26,617 bases of DNA from CAZOMR01 sp964580655. Lineage in GTDB: Bacteria > RBG-13-61-14 > CAZOMR01. The translations under genes were made by a program, and so were the position numbers. The notes beneath the pieces were generated by a model, which was not told the origin of the DNA, did no database searches, and saw only the letters and a program-made list of their open reading frames with translations. Location: NCBI GenBank assembly GCA_964580655.1, contig CAZOMR010000012.1, forward strand, positions 1-26,617, in the 5' to 3' direction. This document shows positions 7,792 through 16,172 of this stretch, in pieces; the stretch's first letter is position 1; each line of letters starts with the position of its first letter.

Positions 7792-8781
7792 ATGGAGATT
7801 CGGACCATTGTTGAGAAATATCTCTGGGCATTAAACCTGCTTCTTATTTTCTTGCTCTGTTACTTTGTGGCAGGTGTAGTAAATGCTTACCTTTCATCCC
7901 GTTACCTCCCTGCTCACGAGGGAATCTCTCCTGCGTCTGGCCTGGCTGAACCAGCGATCCAGCCTGCTTACCAGTCGAAAACTCAGGCTATCATAGAGCG
8001 GAATGTCTTTGGTGTTAAGACAAGTTGGCAGGAAGAGTTCTCCGCGCTGAAAGCCGGAGCTTCAGAGGATGACATCCAGGAAACCACTTTACGGGCCAAG
8101 CTTTTAGGGGTGATTTATTTCTTTGAGGGCGCGGACCTGAATCGAGCCACGATCCGCCTCATTCAGGAGAACAAAAGCGATGTCTACCGCGAGGGAGACC
8201 CGCTTACACAGGATGTAATGGTGGCCAAGATAGAGATAAAACGGGTTCTCCTGAGGCGCCAAGACGGCCAGCTTGAAGAGTTGAGCCTGGAAGAGATGGA
8301 CCTGCAATCATCGGCTTCATCAAAGCGGGAAAAGAAGCCCCGGTACGTCCCCAAGGTGTCGAAGATGTCTCCTGAGGAGCGCTCCAAGGCACTGCGTGGA
8401 TACCGCAAGGCACTCGGGATTGATAACCGGATTAGAAAAATCTCCGATACAGAATATTCAATCGAGCGCTCCGCAATCACGGATGCACTCTCTGACTTGA
8501 ACACCCTGTTCACGCAGATGCGCCTGGTTCCAAATTTCGTCGGCGAGGGTAATGAGCGAACTGTGGACGGGTTCCGCGTCTTCCGGATCAAGCCGAACAG
8601 TCTCTTCCAGAAACTCGGAGTCCGTGGCGGTGATGTAATCCTCAGTGTCAATGGCGTGAAGATGGACAATCCGGAGAAGGGCTTTGAACTCCTTCAGCAA
8701 CTTCGTTACGAGAATAATTTCTCGCTCTTGATCCAGCGAAATGAACAAGATATGGAAATCAACTACCAGGTGACCGAATAG
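7792..8781 (+). CDS. gspC: Type II secretion protein GspC with PDZ domain
   Basis: GspC links the inner-membrane platform to the secretin in the T2SS. The 329-residue product has a short cytoplasmic N-terminus, one membrane helix at about 11-32, and then the periplasmic homology region ('IIERNVFGVK' at about 67-76, 'AKLLGVIYFFEG', 'DVYREGDPL', 'KIEIKRVLLRR'). A C-terminal PDZ domain covers about 245-325 and includes 'IKPNSLFQKLGVRGGDVILSVNG'. A charged linker containing many Lys/Ser residues lies in between. It is the first gene of the operon, followed by gspD. Confidence 0.93.
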   Translation: MEIRTIVEKYLWALNLLLIFLLCYFVAGVVNAYLSSRYLPAHEGISPASGLAEPAIQPAYQSKTQAIIERNVFGVKTSWQEEFSALKAGASEDDIQETTLRAKLLGVIYFFEGADLNRATIRLIQENKSDVYREGDPLTQDVMVAKIEIKRVLLRRQDGQLEELSLEEMDLQSSASSKREKKPRYVPKVSKMSPEERSKALRGYRKALGIDNRIRKISDTEYSIERSAITDALSDLNTLFTQMRLVPNFVGEGNERTVDGFRVFRIKPNSLFQKLGVRGGDVILSVNGVKMDNPEKGFELLQQLRYENNFSLLIQRNEQDMEINYQVTE

Positions 8782-8816
8782 AAGAAAGGATGACTGAAGA
8801 GATGAGGCTGGAAATC

Positions 8817-11120
8817 ATGTTGAAACGCGTGGGCAAGATCATCCCTGCCCTTATTTTAATTCTTGCTCCGCAAATCGTAGATGCGCAGGCCGAGGCGAGC
8901 CCGGAATCCCCTGTGCCAGAGGCGCAGGAGGAAAAGAAGCTGATAGAGGAAGACGATGGCTTTAGCATCAACTTCGAGGAGGTGGAGCTTGAGGACATCA
9001 TAAAGAATTTCAGCCAGATCACCGGCAAGAATTTCATCCTTGAACAGGTGCCAAAAGGGAAGATCACCATTATCTCGCCGGTTAAGATGCCCAAGGAGCA
9101 AGCCTTCAAGGTCTTTGAGGCCATCTTGAACCTTAATGGATACAACCTGGCCGAGACAGCAGTTCCGAATTTATATCGCGTCGTGCGGACCGGGGAGGTT
9201 ATGCGGGCCAACATTCCCATATATCCCGCAGGGAGGCGCCCGGAGGTCAGCGATGCCTTTGTCACACGCTTCATTCCCCTTGACTACCTGAGTGCGCAAG
9301 ATGCGGCCAATACCATTCAGCCGCTTTTATCCAAGGACGGCGGCAATGTCGTTGCCTATCCTCCCACCAACACAATTATCCTGGTGGACACAGCCCTGAA
9401 TATCGAGCGTATCCTGCGCATCATCAAGATACTGGACATACCAAGCGAGCAAGCCGAATTTGAAATTGTCCAGTGTCGCTATTCCCTCGCCTCGGAGCTG
9501 GCCGGAACACTCAATCAAATCTTCGCGCCAGAGCAAAAAACCGCCCAGCGAAAAACCACCAGAACCACAAGGACTAAAAAGGACAGACGCAAGACCACCA
9601 CGACTCCTGCTGTGCCCCAGACAGGAGAAATCCCTTTAAAGATAATCCCGGAGGGCAGGCTTAATGCCCTGATCCTGATCGGTGATAAGGAAACCCTGAA
9701 AGAGGTCAGGCATGTGATCTCGCTGATTGATGTGGATGTGGGCGAAAAGGGGTTGATCCATGTTTACTATTGCAAGAACGCGGTAGCCAGCGAACTCGCT
9801 GGAACACTTGCCAGCCTCGCTGGAGGGAGAGCCACCACTCGCACTGCTTCAAGATCGGCAAAACCCGTGTCCGGGACAGCGACGAGGAGAACAAAAACTT
9901 CCGCAACCTCTCGCGCACCCGCTTCCACAAGCCTCACTGGTATCTTTACAGACGAGGTCAAGATCACAGCGGATGAGCCGACCAACTCATTGATCATCGT
10001 CGCATCTCCACAGGACTATGAGACCATCAAGATGGTGCTTGAGAAGCTGGACATCCCGAGGCGCCAGGTCTTTATAGAGGTCGCGCTTATTGATGTGACC
10101 ATGACAACTGACAGGGACTGGAACGCCAGCATGCACGGGGCAAGCCCGCTGGAGGATGAGGGCGTAGTCATGGCCGGCAGTGCTTATGGCACTCTGAATT
10201 CCCTGACCCTCATGAGCCTGCTTGCACAGGGCGTAGCCATGCCTTCAGGGTTCACAGTGGGGGCTATGGGCAAAACAGTGGAGACACCGGGGGGAGAGAT
10301 TTCAATACCATCGGTGGGAGCGCTTTTGCAGATGATAGCCTCGGACTCAAATGTCAATGTCCTCAGCACACCGACCATTCTCACAATGGACAATCAGGAA
10401 GCCTCTATCCAGGTGGGAGAGAGGATTCCCGTGCCCACCGGCAGAACCGTGTCCACAGGAGCACTGAGCAGTGTACAAATCTCCCGGGAGAATGTCGGGA
10501 TCATACTCAAGATCACGCCCCAGATAAACGAGAGCGGAACCATCCGGCTTGAAATTTCCGTGGAGATCTCCGGAGCAGTGTCCTCGCCACTCCTCAGTGC
10601 CGAGACCTTCGGCGTGACCACTACCATTAAGACCGTGGAAACAACCGTGGTGGTCAAGAACACGCAGACCATCATCATTGGAGGACTGATGAAAGACAGC
10701 CAGGATATCTCCAAGAGCAGAATCCCGTTCCTGGGAGACATCCCTGTCCTGGGATGGCTGTTTAAAAGCCAGCACAGGGGCAAGACCAAAACTAACCTGG
10801 TCATACTTTTGACCCCACATATAGTCAGCAGTGATGAGGACATCAGGCGGGTGAGAGATCAAATCCAGGGGGACTATGACAGCTTTATAGAGGAGAACCT
10901 GGGAAAGGAATACGAGACCAGGGATGAATACTTCGGGGCCCGCTATGGGGCCGCGTTCGAGCGGGAGCCCGAGCCGGTGATAGACCTTACTGGCGAGGGT
11001 GAGAACATCATTCCGCCTGCGCCATCCGAGAGAGGGGGACCCGAAGAGATTCCTGTGCCGGAAGAAAATTCTCCCTTGACCGAGGAAGGAGCCACGGTCC
11101 AGAAGGAGGAACCAGAATGA
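8817..11120 (+). CDS. gspD: Type II secretion outer-membrane secretin GspD
   Basis: GspD forms the outer-membrane channel of the T2SS. From the ATG at 8817 the product has 767 residues and a clean signal peptide ('MLKRVGKIIPALILIL', cleaved near VDAQA), with GAGG at 8804-8807 as ribosome binding site. Upstream in-frame ATGs at 8790 and 8802 would put acidic residues before the signal peptide. N0-N3 domains are followed by the secretin core at about 418-672 ('VFIEVALIDV', 'GGLMKDSQ' at 622-629, 'DIPVLGWLFKS', 'NLVILLTPHIV'). Two Thr/Arg/Lys-rich low-complexity insertions interrupt the N2/N3 region at about 241-265 and 336-372. The tail from about 700 is acidic and Pro-rich. The stop overlaps the gspE start (ATGA). 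Confidence 0.96.
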   Translation: MLKRVGKIIPALILILAPQIVDAQAEASPESPVPEAQEEKKLIEEDDGFSINFEEVELEDIIKNFSQITGKNFILEQVPKGKITIISPVKMPKEQAFKVFEAILNLNGYNLAETAVPNLYRVVRTGEVMRANIPIYPAGRRPEVSDAFVTRFIPLDYLSAQDAANTIQPLLSKDGGNVVAYPPTNTIILVDTALNIERILRIIKILDIPSEQAEFEIVQCRYSLASELAGTLNQIFAPEQKTAQRKTTRTTRTKKDRRKTTTTPAVPQTGEIPLKIIPEGRLNALILIGDKETLKEVRHVISLIDVDVGEKGLIHVYYCKNAVASELAGTLASLAGGRATTRTASRSAKPVSGTATRRTKTSATSRAPASTSLTGIFTDEVKITADEPTNSLIIVASPQDYETIKMVLEKLDIPRRQVFIEVALIDVTMTTDRDWNASMHGASPLEDEGVVMAGSAYGTLNSLTLMSLLAQGVAMPSGFTVGAMGKTVETPGGEISIPSVGALLQMIASDSNVNVLSTPTILTMDNQEASIQVGERIPVPTGRTVSTGALSSVQISRENVGIILKITPQINESGTIRLEISVEISGAVSSPLLSAETFGVTTTIKTVETTVVVKNTQTIIIGGLMKDSQDISKSRIPFLGDIPVLGWLFKSQHRGKTKTNLVILLTPHIVSSDEDIRRVRDQIQGDYDSFIEENLGKEYETRDEYFGARYGAAFEREPEPVIDLTGEGENIIPPAPSERGGPEEIPVPEENSPLTEEGATVQKEEPE

Positions 11121-12832
11121 AGGCGAAGGCCAGATACCTCGGAGAGATAGTGCTTGAACGAGGCCTTGTGAACGAGGATCAGTTGATAAAGGCCCTTGAG
11201 GTGCAGAAGGGAAAAGGGACTAGGCTGGGAGAAATTCTCAAGGGACTGGGGCTTCTAACCGAGGAGCAACTGCTTGAGGTACTGAGCGAGCAGACAGGGA
11301 TGCCTTACGAGTCTCACCTTGAGTTACGGGATATTGACACGGCATTGGTGGAGGATGTCCCGATCGGCTATGCCAAGCAATACGAGGTCTTGCCGCTCTC
11401 TCGGACCGACTCCACTATCATCGTGGCGATCAGCGATCCATTGAATTTCTACCCGCTTGACGACCTCAGACACATCTTCGGCACCGAGGTCAAGCCCATC
11501 CTGGCATCGAGCGAGAGCATACTATCCGCGATCAACCGCGTCTATGACAGGGTATCGCGAACCGCGGAAGGGGTCATCGGCGATCTTGAAGGAGAGAAGG
11601 AGGACCTCAGTCTGATCGCCCAGGAGTTAGAAGAGCCGGAGGACCTCCTGGATTCCGCGGACGAGGCTCCCATCATCCGGCTGGTCAACTCGCTTCTTCT
11701 GCAGGCGGTAAAGGAGCGGGCATCGGACATTCATATCGAGCCTTTTGAAAAGGACCTGGCAGTGCGCTTTCGTATTGACGGGGTACTCTATGAGGTCATC
11801 AGGCCGCCCAAGCGCTTTCAATCATCCATTTCATCCCGTGTCAAGATCATGGGCGGGCTGAACATTGCTGAAAAACGACTGCCACAGGACGGCAGGATCC
11901 GGATAAAACTAGCAGGGAGAGATATTGACATCCGGCTGTCCACCCTGCCCACCGCATTCGGAGAGCGCATAGTGATGAGACTACTGGATCGCGGTACCGT
12001 CATGCTCGACCTTGCGAGCCTCGGTTTCTCCCCGGATAAACTCGAAGTGTTCAATGGTCTGATACATCACAGCCACGGAATAATACTGGTCACAGGTCCT
12101 ACCGGCTCGGGAAAGACCACAACACTTTACGCGGCCCTGCAGAAGATTAATTTTCCGGAGATCAATATCATAACCATCGAGGACCCGATTGAATACCAGA
12201 TTCCTGGTATAGGCCAGATTCAGGTCAATCCCAAGATCGACCTTACATTTGCCGGCGGCCTCCGGTCCATCGTGCGCCAGGACCCTGATGTCATCCTGGT
12301 CGGCGAGATTAGGGATGCGGAGACAGCGGAAATAGCCATTCAAGCTTCCCTCACGGGACACCTGGTCTTCTCCACCTTGCATACCAATGATTCCGCTGGC
12401 GCTCTCACAAGGATGATTGAAATGGGCATTGAGCCTTTCTTGATCTCAAGCTCCTTGATTGCAGTGCTGGCCCAGCGCCTGGTGCGGGTCCTGTGCCCGG
12501 ACTGCCGCAAGGAAGAGGTCCCGGAACCGCAGATTCTTAAGCTGTTAGGTCTCTCTGAAGAAAAGGATAAAGGCCTGACATTCTATCGCCCGGGGGGTTG
12601 TCCGAAATGCTTGAATACTGGCTTCGTGGGCAGAGCCGGGATATTCGAGATGCTCTTGATTGATGACGAGATCAGGGAGATGATCAACCGCCGGGCAGAT
12701 TCCAACGAGATAAAGCGGCGTGCCATGGAAAAGGGCATGCTGACCCTGCGGGAGGATGCGGCCCAAAAGGTGCGAGACGGCATCACCTCTATCTCCGAGG
12801 TTGTCCGGGTCACGCAGGAAGACCTGGTCTAG
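11117..12832 (+). CDS. gspE: Type II secretion ATPase GspE
   Basis: GspE is the cytoplasmic hexameric ATPase that powers pseudopilus assembly. The 571-residue product has an N-terminal MshEN-like domain, then a core with Walker A GPTGSGKT at 327-334. After that come the Asp box ('TIEDPIEYQ'), Walker B ('DPDVILVGEIRD'), the His box ('STLHTNDSAGALTRMIEMG') and a zinc-binding tetracysteine module (C460, C463, C495, C498) with the family's usual long spacing. The N-terminus shows two 24-residue repeats (7-30 and 36-59) separated by five residues, the spacing known for c-di-GMP-binding MshEN domains. The ATG overlaps the gspD stop. Confidence 0.97.
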   Translation: MKAKARYLGEIVLERGLVNEDQLIKALEVQKGKGTRLGEILKGLGLLTEEQLLEVLSEQTGMPYESHLELRDIDTALVEDVPIGYAKQYEVLPLSRTDSTIIVAISDPLNFYPLDDLRHIFGTEVKPILASSESILSAINRVYDRVSRTAEGVIGDLEGEKEDLSLIAQELEEPEDLLDSADEAPIIRLVNSLLLQAVKERASDIHIEPFEKDLAVRFRIDGVLYEVIRPPKRFQSSISSRVKIMGGLNIAEKRLPQDGRIRIKLAGRDIDIRLSTLPTAFGERIVMRLLDRGTVMLDLASLGFSPDKLEVFNGLIHHSHGIILVTGPTGSGKTTTLYAALQKINFPEINIITIEDPIEYQIPGIGQIQVNPKIDLTFAGGLRSIVRQDPDVILVGEIRDAETAEIAIQASLTGHLVFSTLHTNDSAGALTRMIEMGIEPFLISSSLIAVLAQRLVRVLCPDCRKEEVPEPQILKLLGLSEEKDKGLTFYRPGGCPKCLNTGFVGRAGIFEMLLIDDEIREMINRRADSNEIKRRAMEKGMLTLREDAAQKVRDGITSISEVVRVTQEDLV

Positions 12833-12854
12833 GGTCGGGGGACGGGAAAAGCTA

Positions 12855-14075
12855 ATGCCTATCTACCAATATCGAGGCATTGACGCCAGGGAGAAAAAGG
12901 TCAGCGGGATAGTGGATGCGGAGAGTCCAGTCTCCGCACGCCAGAAGCTGAGAAAGCTGGAGATATTCCCCACTGAACTGGCCGAGACCCTGGAGAAACA
13001 AAGGGAGACAAGGAGATTTCGCTTCCTGGAGTTTGGAGGAGGGGTCAAGGCCATGGAGCTTTCGGTCATGACCCGCCAGCTCTCGACCCTTGTCGGGGCC
13101 GGACTCCCGCTGGTCAGATGCCTGAGTGCACTGACCGAACAGGTGGAAAACCAGAGGCTCAGGAATGTCCTGGCCGAAATCCGCGAAGCCGTGAACGAGG
13201 GGTCCAGCCTTGCAGACGCACTGGCCAAGTACCCCGGGATATTCTCCGACCTGTATGTGAACATGATACGGTCCGGTGAACATAGCGGTGCACTGGAGAT
13301 CGTGCTGAAGCGGCTCGCTGATTTCACAGAGAGCCAGAGCGACCTGCGCAACAAGGTGCTTTACGCCCTGATGTATCCGGTGATGATTCTCATCATAGGC
13401 TTTCTGGTGGTGATGCTGATGTTCATATTTGTCATTCCCAAGATCACCGTGCTCTTTGAGCAGACACACCAGGCCCTGCCCATCCTTACCCAGGTGGTGA
13501 TAAGCTTCAGCGGCCTCGTTCGCTCATGGTGGTGGTTTATCGTGATCTTAATTGTCGGAGCGTGGGCCGGCATCCGCTTTTATATTCGCACACCGGCAGG
13601 GAGAGAAAGATACGATGAGATCATCCTGCATGTGCCCGTGTTCGGGGGGCTTGTCCAGAAACTCGCCATCAGCCGATTCGCGAAGACCCTGAGCACACTG
13701 CTCATGAGCGGGATTCCCCTTCTGCGCAGTATGGAGATAGTGGAAAAGGTCGTGAATAACAGCGTGATCGCACGCGCCATATCGCGCGCAAGAGAGAACA
13801 TCACGGAAGGCGCGAGCATCGCGGAGCCTTTGCGCGTGAGCGGGATGTTTCCGCCATTCGTGATCCAGATGATCGCCTCCGGGGAGCAATCCGGCGAGCT
13901 GGAGTTCATGCTGGAGAAAACCGCTGATTCATTTGACCGCGAGGTGGACGCCGCTATCAACGGCCTGACAGCCCTGATAGAGCCCTTCATGATCCTCGGA
14001 CTTGCTCTCATAGTCGCGATTATTATACTGTCCTTTCTTATGCCAATACTCCAGATTACTGAAAAGCTAGGCTGA
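12855..14075 (+). CDS. gspF: Type II secretion inner-membrane platform protein GspF
   Basis: GspF is the polytopic inner-membrane core of the T2SS assembly platform. The 406-residue product starts with the family-typical 'MPIYQYRGIDAREKKVSGIV' and contains two repeated T2SF domains. Both hold the 'LSTLVGAGLPLVR' / 'LSTLLMSGIPLLRSMEI' and 'MIRSGEHSGALE' / 'MIASGEQSGELE' pairs. Membrane helices are at about 168-195, 225-243 and 374-400. I chose the ATG at 12855 because an earlier in-frame ATG (12756) lies inside gspE and adds 33 unrelated residues. A GGGGGACGGG stretch upstream can act as the ribosome binding site. Confidence 0.97.
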   Translation: MPIYQYRGIDAREKKVSGIVDAESPVSARQKLRKLEIFPTELAETLEKQRETRRFRFLEFGGGVKAMELSVMTRQLSTLVGAGLPLVRCLSALTEQVENQRLRNVLAEIREAVNEGSSLADALAKYPGIFSDLYVNMIRSGEHSGALEIVLKRLADFTESQSDLRNKVLYALMYPVMILIIGFLVVMLMFIFVIPKITVLFEQTHQALPILTQVVISFSGLVRSWWWFIVILIVGAWAGIRFYIRTPAGRERYDEIILHVPVFGGLVQKLAISRFAKTLSTLLMSGIPLLRSMEIVEKVVNNSVIARAISRARENITEGASIAEPLRVSGMFPPFVIQMIASGEQSGELEFMLEKTADSFDREVDAAINGLTALIEPFMILGLALIVAIIILSFLMPILQITEKLG

Positions 14076-14086
14076 AGGAGCTTGCC

Positions 14087-14545
14087 ATGAAGAGAAAAAG
14101 AGAACGGAAAAATGAAAGAGGTTTTACCTTGATCGAGATCATGGTCGTTGTAATGATCATCGCCATGCTCTCGACCATGGTAGGTGTAACCGTCATCAAT
14201 CGGCTTGACAAGGCGAAGCGTGCCGGCGCCGCGGCACAGATCAGCAGTCTGATGACAGCGCTGGATAGCTACAGGCTTGATTGCAACGTCTATCCAACCA
14301 CTGAGCAGGGACTTGAGGCCCTGATTAACCCTCCCAGCACAGGCAATCCCTGTCGCAACTATCAAGAGGGTGGCTATTTGACAGGGAATGTGCCTTTGGA
14401 CCCATGGGACAACCCTTATATCTACCTCAGTCCAGGAGTTAACGGCGAGGACTATACCATAGAATCATACGGCGTGGACGGCCAGGACGGCGGTGAAGGG
14501 AAAAACGCGGATATAGAAAGCTGGCGACTAGGAGAATATGAATAG
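14087..14545 (+). CDS. gspG: Major pseudopilin GspG
   Basis: GspG forms the body of the T2SS pseudopilus. The 152-residue precursor has a 12-residue basic leader ending in Gly, then F13-TLIE with the conserved Glu at mature position 5, and a hydrophobic helix to about residue 36. Conserved family segments 'LDSYRLDCNVYPTTEQGLEAL', 'GGYLTGNVPLDPWDNPYIYLSPG' and a C-terminal Asp-rich 'YGVDGQDGGEGKNADIESW' (the calcium-site region) are all present. GGAG about 8 nt upstream supports the start. Maturation needs a prepilin peptidase (GspO/PilD), which is not encoded here. Confidence 0.98.
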   Translation: MKRKRERKNERGFTLIEIMVVVMIIAMLSTMVGVTVINRLDKAKRAGAAAQISSLMTALDSYRLDCNVYPTTEQGLEALINPPSTGNPCRNYQEGGYLTGNVPLDPWDNPYIYLSPGVNGEDYTIESYGVDGQDGGEGKNADIESWRLGEYE

Positions 14546-15053
14546 CAAAAAAAATCCCGGCACGGGATTTACCCTGCTTGAGATAATGGTGGCCATTTTC
14601 ATCATCGGCATGATTGCAAGCATGGCCGTTCCACGCATGTCCAGCATGAGTGGTGCCAAACTGCGCCGGACAACAAGGCAACTCGCGGCCACCATCGGGT
14701 ATGTCTACGAGATCGCTATTCTCAAGAAGACCAACTTCCGCATCTGCTTTGACCTTGAGGGGTCATCCTACTGGATCGAGGAGCTCTCCGGAGAGGAATA
14801 TTTTCAGAGTTCGGATGTTCTGCTTCAGACACAGGTTCTGCCGCAGGAGGTTTATTTCAGAAAGGTCATAGTCATGGACAGGGAAGCCGAGCCGGAAGAG
14901 GGCGTTTGTATCTATTTCACCCCTTACGGGTATGTGGAGGAGGCCACGATTCAACTGGAGGTTGAAGGAGGCTCCTCGGGCTACACCCTGCTTACAGACA
15001 CCATGAGCGGCAAGGCGATCATTTATGAAGGCTTTGTGGAAAGAGAAGAATAA
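14538..15053 (+). CDS. gspH: Minor pseudopilin GspH
   Basis: The 171-residue precursor has a 10-residue leader ending TG, then FTLLE with the position-5 Glu and a hydrophobic helix ('IMVAIFIIGMIASMAVP'). Gene position directly after gspG and the size match GspH. The globular part is beta-rich and includes 'YVYEIAILKKTNFRICFDLEG'. GspH sequences diverge strongly, so identity rests on order and the prepilin signal. The start overlaps the gspG stop by 8 bp. Confidence 0.88.
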   Translation: MNSKKNPGTGFTLLEIMVAIFIIGMIASMAVPRMSSMSGAKLRRTTRQLAATIGYVYEIAILKKTNFRICFDLEGSSYWIEELSGEEYFQSSDVLLQTQVLPQEVYFRKVIVMDREAEPEEGVCIYFTPYGYVEEATIQLEVEGGSSGYTLLTDTMSGKAIIYEGFVEREE

Positions 15054-15450
15054 AAGGCGAGGCCCTCGGGCCGGGTTTACCCTGATAGAGGTGATGGTGG
15101 CCGCGGCGATTCTGGTGGCCTGTATTGTGCCGCTTCTGGGTGCGATCACTCAAGGACTCCGCTCTGCATCCAATGCACGGGACTTTGTTCTTGCCAGTCA
15201 ACTTGCACGCAACAAGATGGCGCAGTTGGAGCTCGAGCGCTTTCCGGAATTTGAAGGCACGGACAGCGGGGATTTCGGCAGTGACTATCCCGGGTTCAGT
15301 TGGCGCACGGAGATGTTCAAGAGTCCGGAACTTGAATTGCTGGAGGATCAGATTCCGGGCTTGCGCACAATGGAGGTGCATCTATATATCACATGGGAGG
15401 TAGGGACAGCGCAAAAGGAGCTGGAGGTCTCCACTCTGCTTGCCGAATGA
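15025..15450 (+). CDS. gspI: Minor pseudopilin GspI
   Basis: The 141-residue precursor has an unusually long basic leader of 17 residues ending AG, then FTLIEVMVAAAIL with the position-5 Glu. The segment 'SQLARNKMAQLELE' is typical of GspI, which helps start the pseudopilus tip together with GspJ and GspK. The gene begins inside the last 29 bp of gspH, so translation is probably coupled. A TTG at 15034 is an alternative start giving a shorter leader. Confidence 0.9.
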   Translation: MKALWKEKNKRRGPRAGFTLIEVMVAAAILVACIVPLLGAITQGLRSASNARDFVLASQLARNKMAQLELERFPEFEGTDSGDFGSDYPGFSWRTEMFKSPELELLEDQIPGLRTMEVHLYITWEVGTAQKELEVSTLLAE

Positions 15451-16172
15451 TTGATTCCATGAAGGCATCGGATCAAGGGACAGGCTTTACCCTGCTGGAA
15501 GTCCTTGTGGCCACGACTATTACAGCATTGATCATAGGGGCCGCGGCGCTCAGCATGAGTGCTTGGGCACGCGCCAATGATCGAGCTAGGGAGCACATGG
15601 AACTCTATCGGACACTGCAAAAGGTGATGAACCGTATCTACGATGACATCTCAAGCATCTATATCTCTCCTTACCAGGGAAGTTATTTCTATGTCGGCTT
15701 TGAAACCTTTGACCTGGAGACCTTCCGTGAACCCTTTGATGCCTTTACCTTCTCATCCCTTGCGCATCGCAGTTATCGGCCCGACGCCAAGGAGTCCGAG
15801 CTTGCAGAGATGACCTATTTCACGGTGGAAGATGAAGAGGGATGGGGCCCGGAAGGAACCCGCATCCTGAGACGGCGAGAAGGAGGCGTGATAGACGACA
15901 GGTTCGAGGTAGAGGGGGGAACGGTCTATGACATGGCATACGGCGTGACACACCTTACATTTGATTACCTGTCGCCGGACGGGGACCTCAAGCACGAATG
16001 GAGACTTGCAGATTCTGCCGGCAGGCTTCCTTGCGCAGTGGTAGTGAAGATGGGCATCAGCAGTGCCAGTATAGAGGAATTGAATACCTGCGCGGTTATA
16101 CCTGTATACCTCACCAATAATTCCCCCTGTCGCTACGAGCGCGATACCCTGGAAAAACTCTGCCAGGAATGA
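15447..16172 (+). CDS. gspJ: Minor pseudopilin GspJ
   Basis: The 241-residue precursor has a 13-residue leader ending TG, then FTLLEVLVATTITALI with the position-5 Glu. The region 'LYRTLQKVMNRIYDDIS' resembles the GspJ signature after the helix, and the length fits GspJ. The ATG overlaps the gspI stop (ATGA), which favours 15447 over an earlier in-frame ATG at 15393. GspJ forms the tip complex with GspI and GspK. Confidence 0.9.
   Translation: MIDSMKASDQGTGFTLLEVLVATTITALIIGAAALSMSAWARANDRAREHMELYRTLQKVMNRIYDDISSIYISPYQGSYFYVGFETFDLETFREPFDAFTFSSLAHRSYRPDAKESELAEMTYFTVEDEEGWGPEGTRILRRREGGVIDDRFEVEGGTVYDMAYGVTHLTFDYLSPDGDLKHEWRLADSAGRLPCAVVVKMGISSASIEELNTCAVIPVYLTNNSPCRYERDTLEKLCQE

Noticed and set aside
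13580..14365. Minus-strand open frame of 261 codons opposite gspF and gspG
   Set aside because: It is a shadow of two well-conserved gsp genes, with no ribosome binding site or domain pattern.
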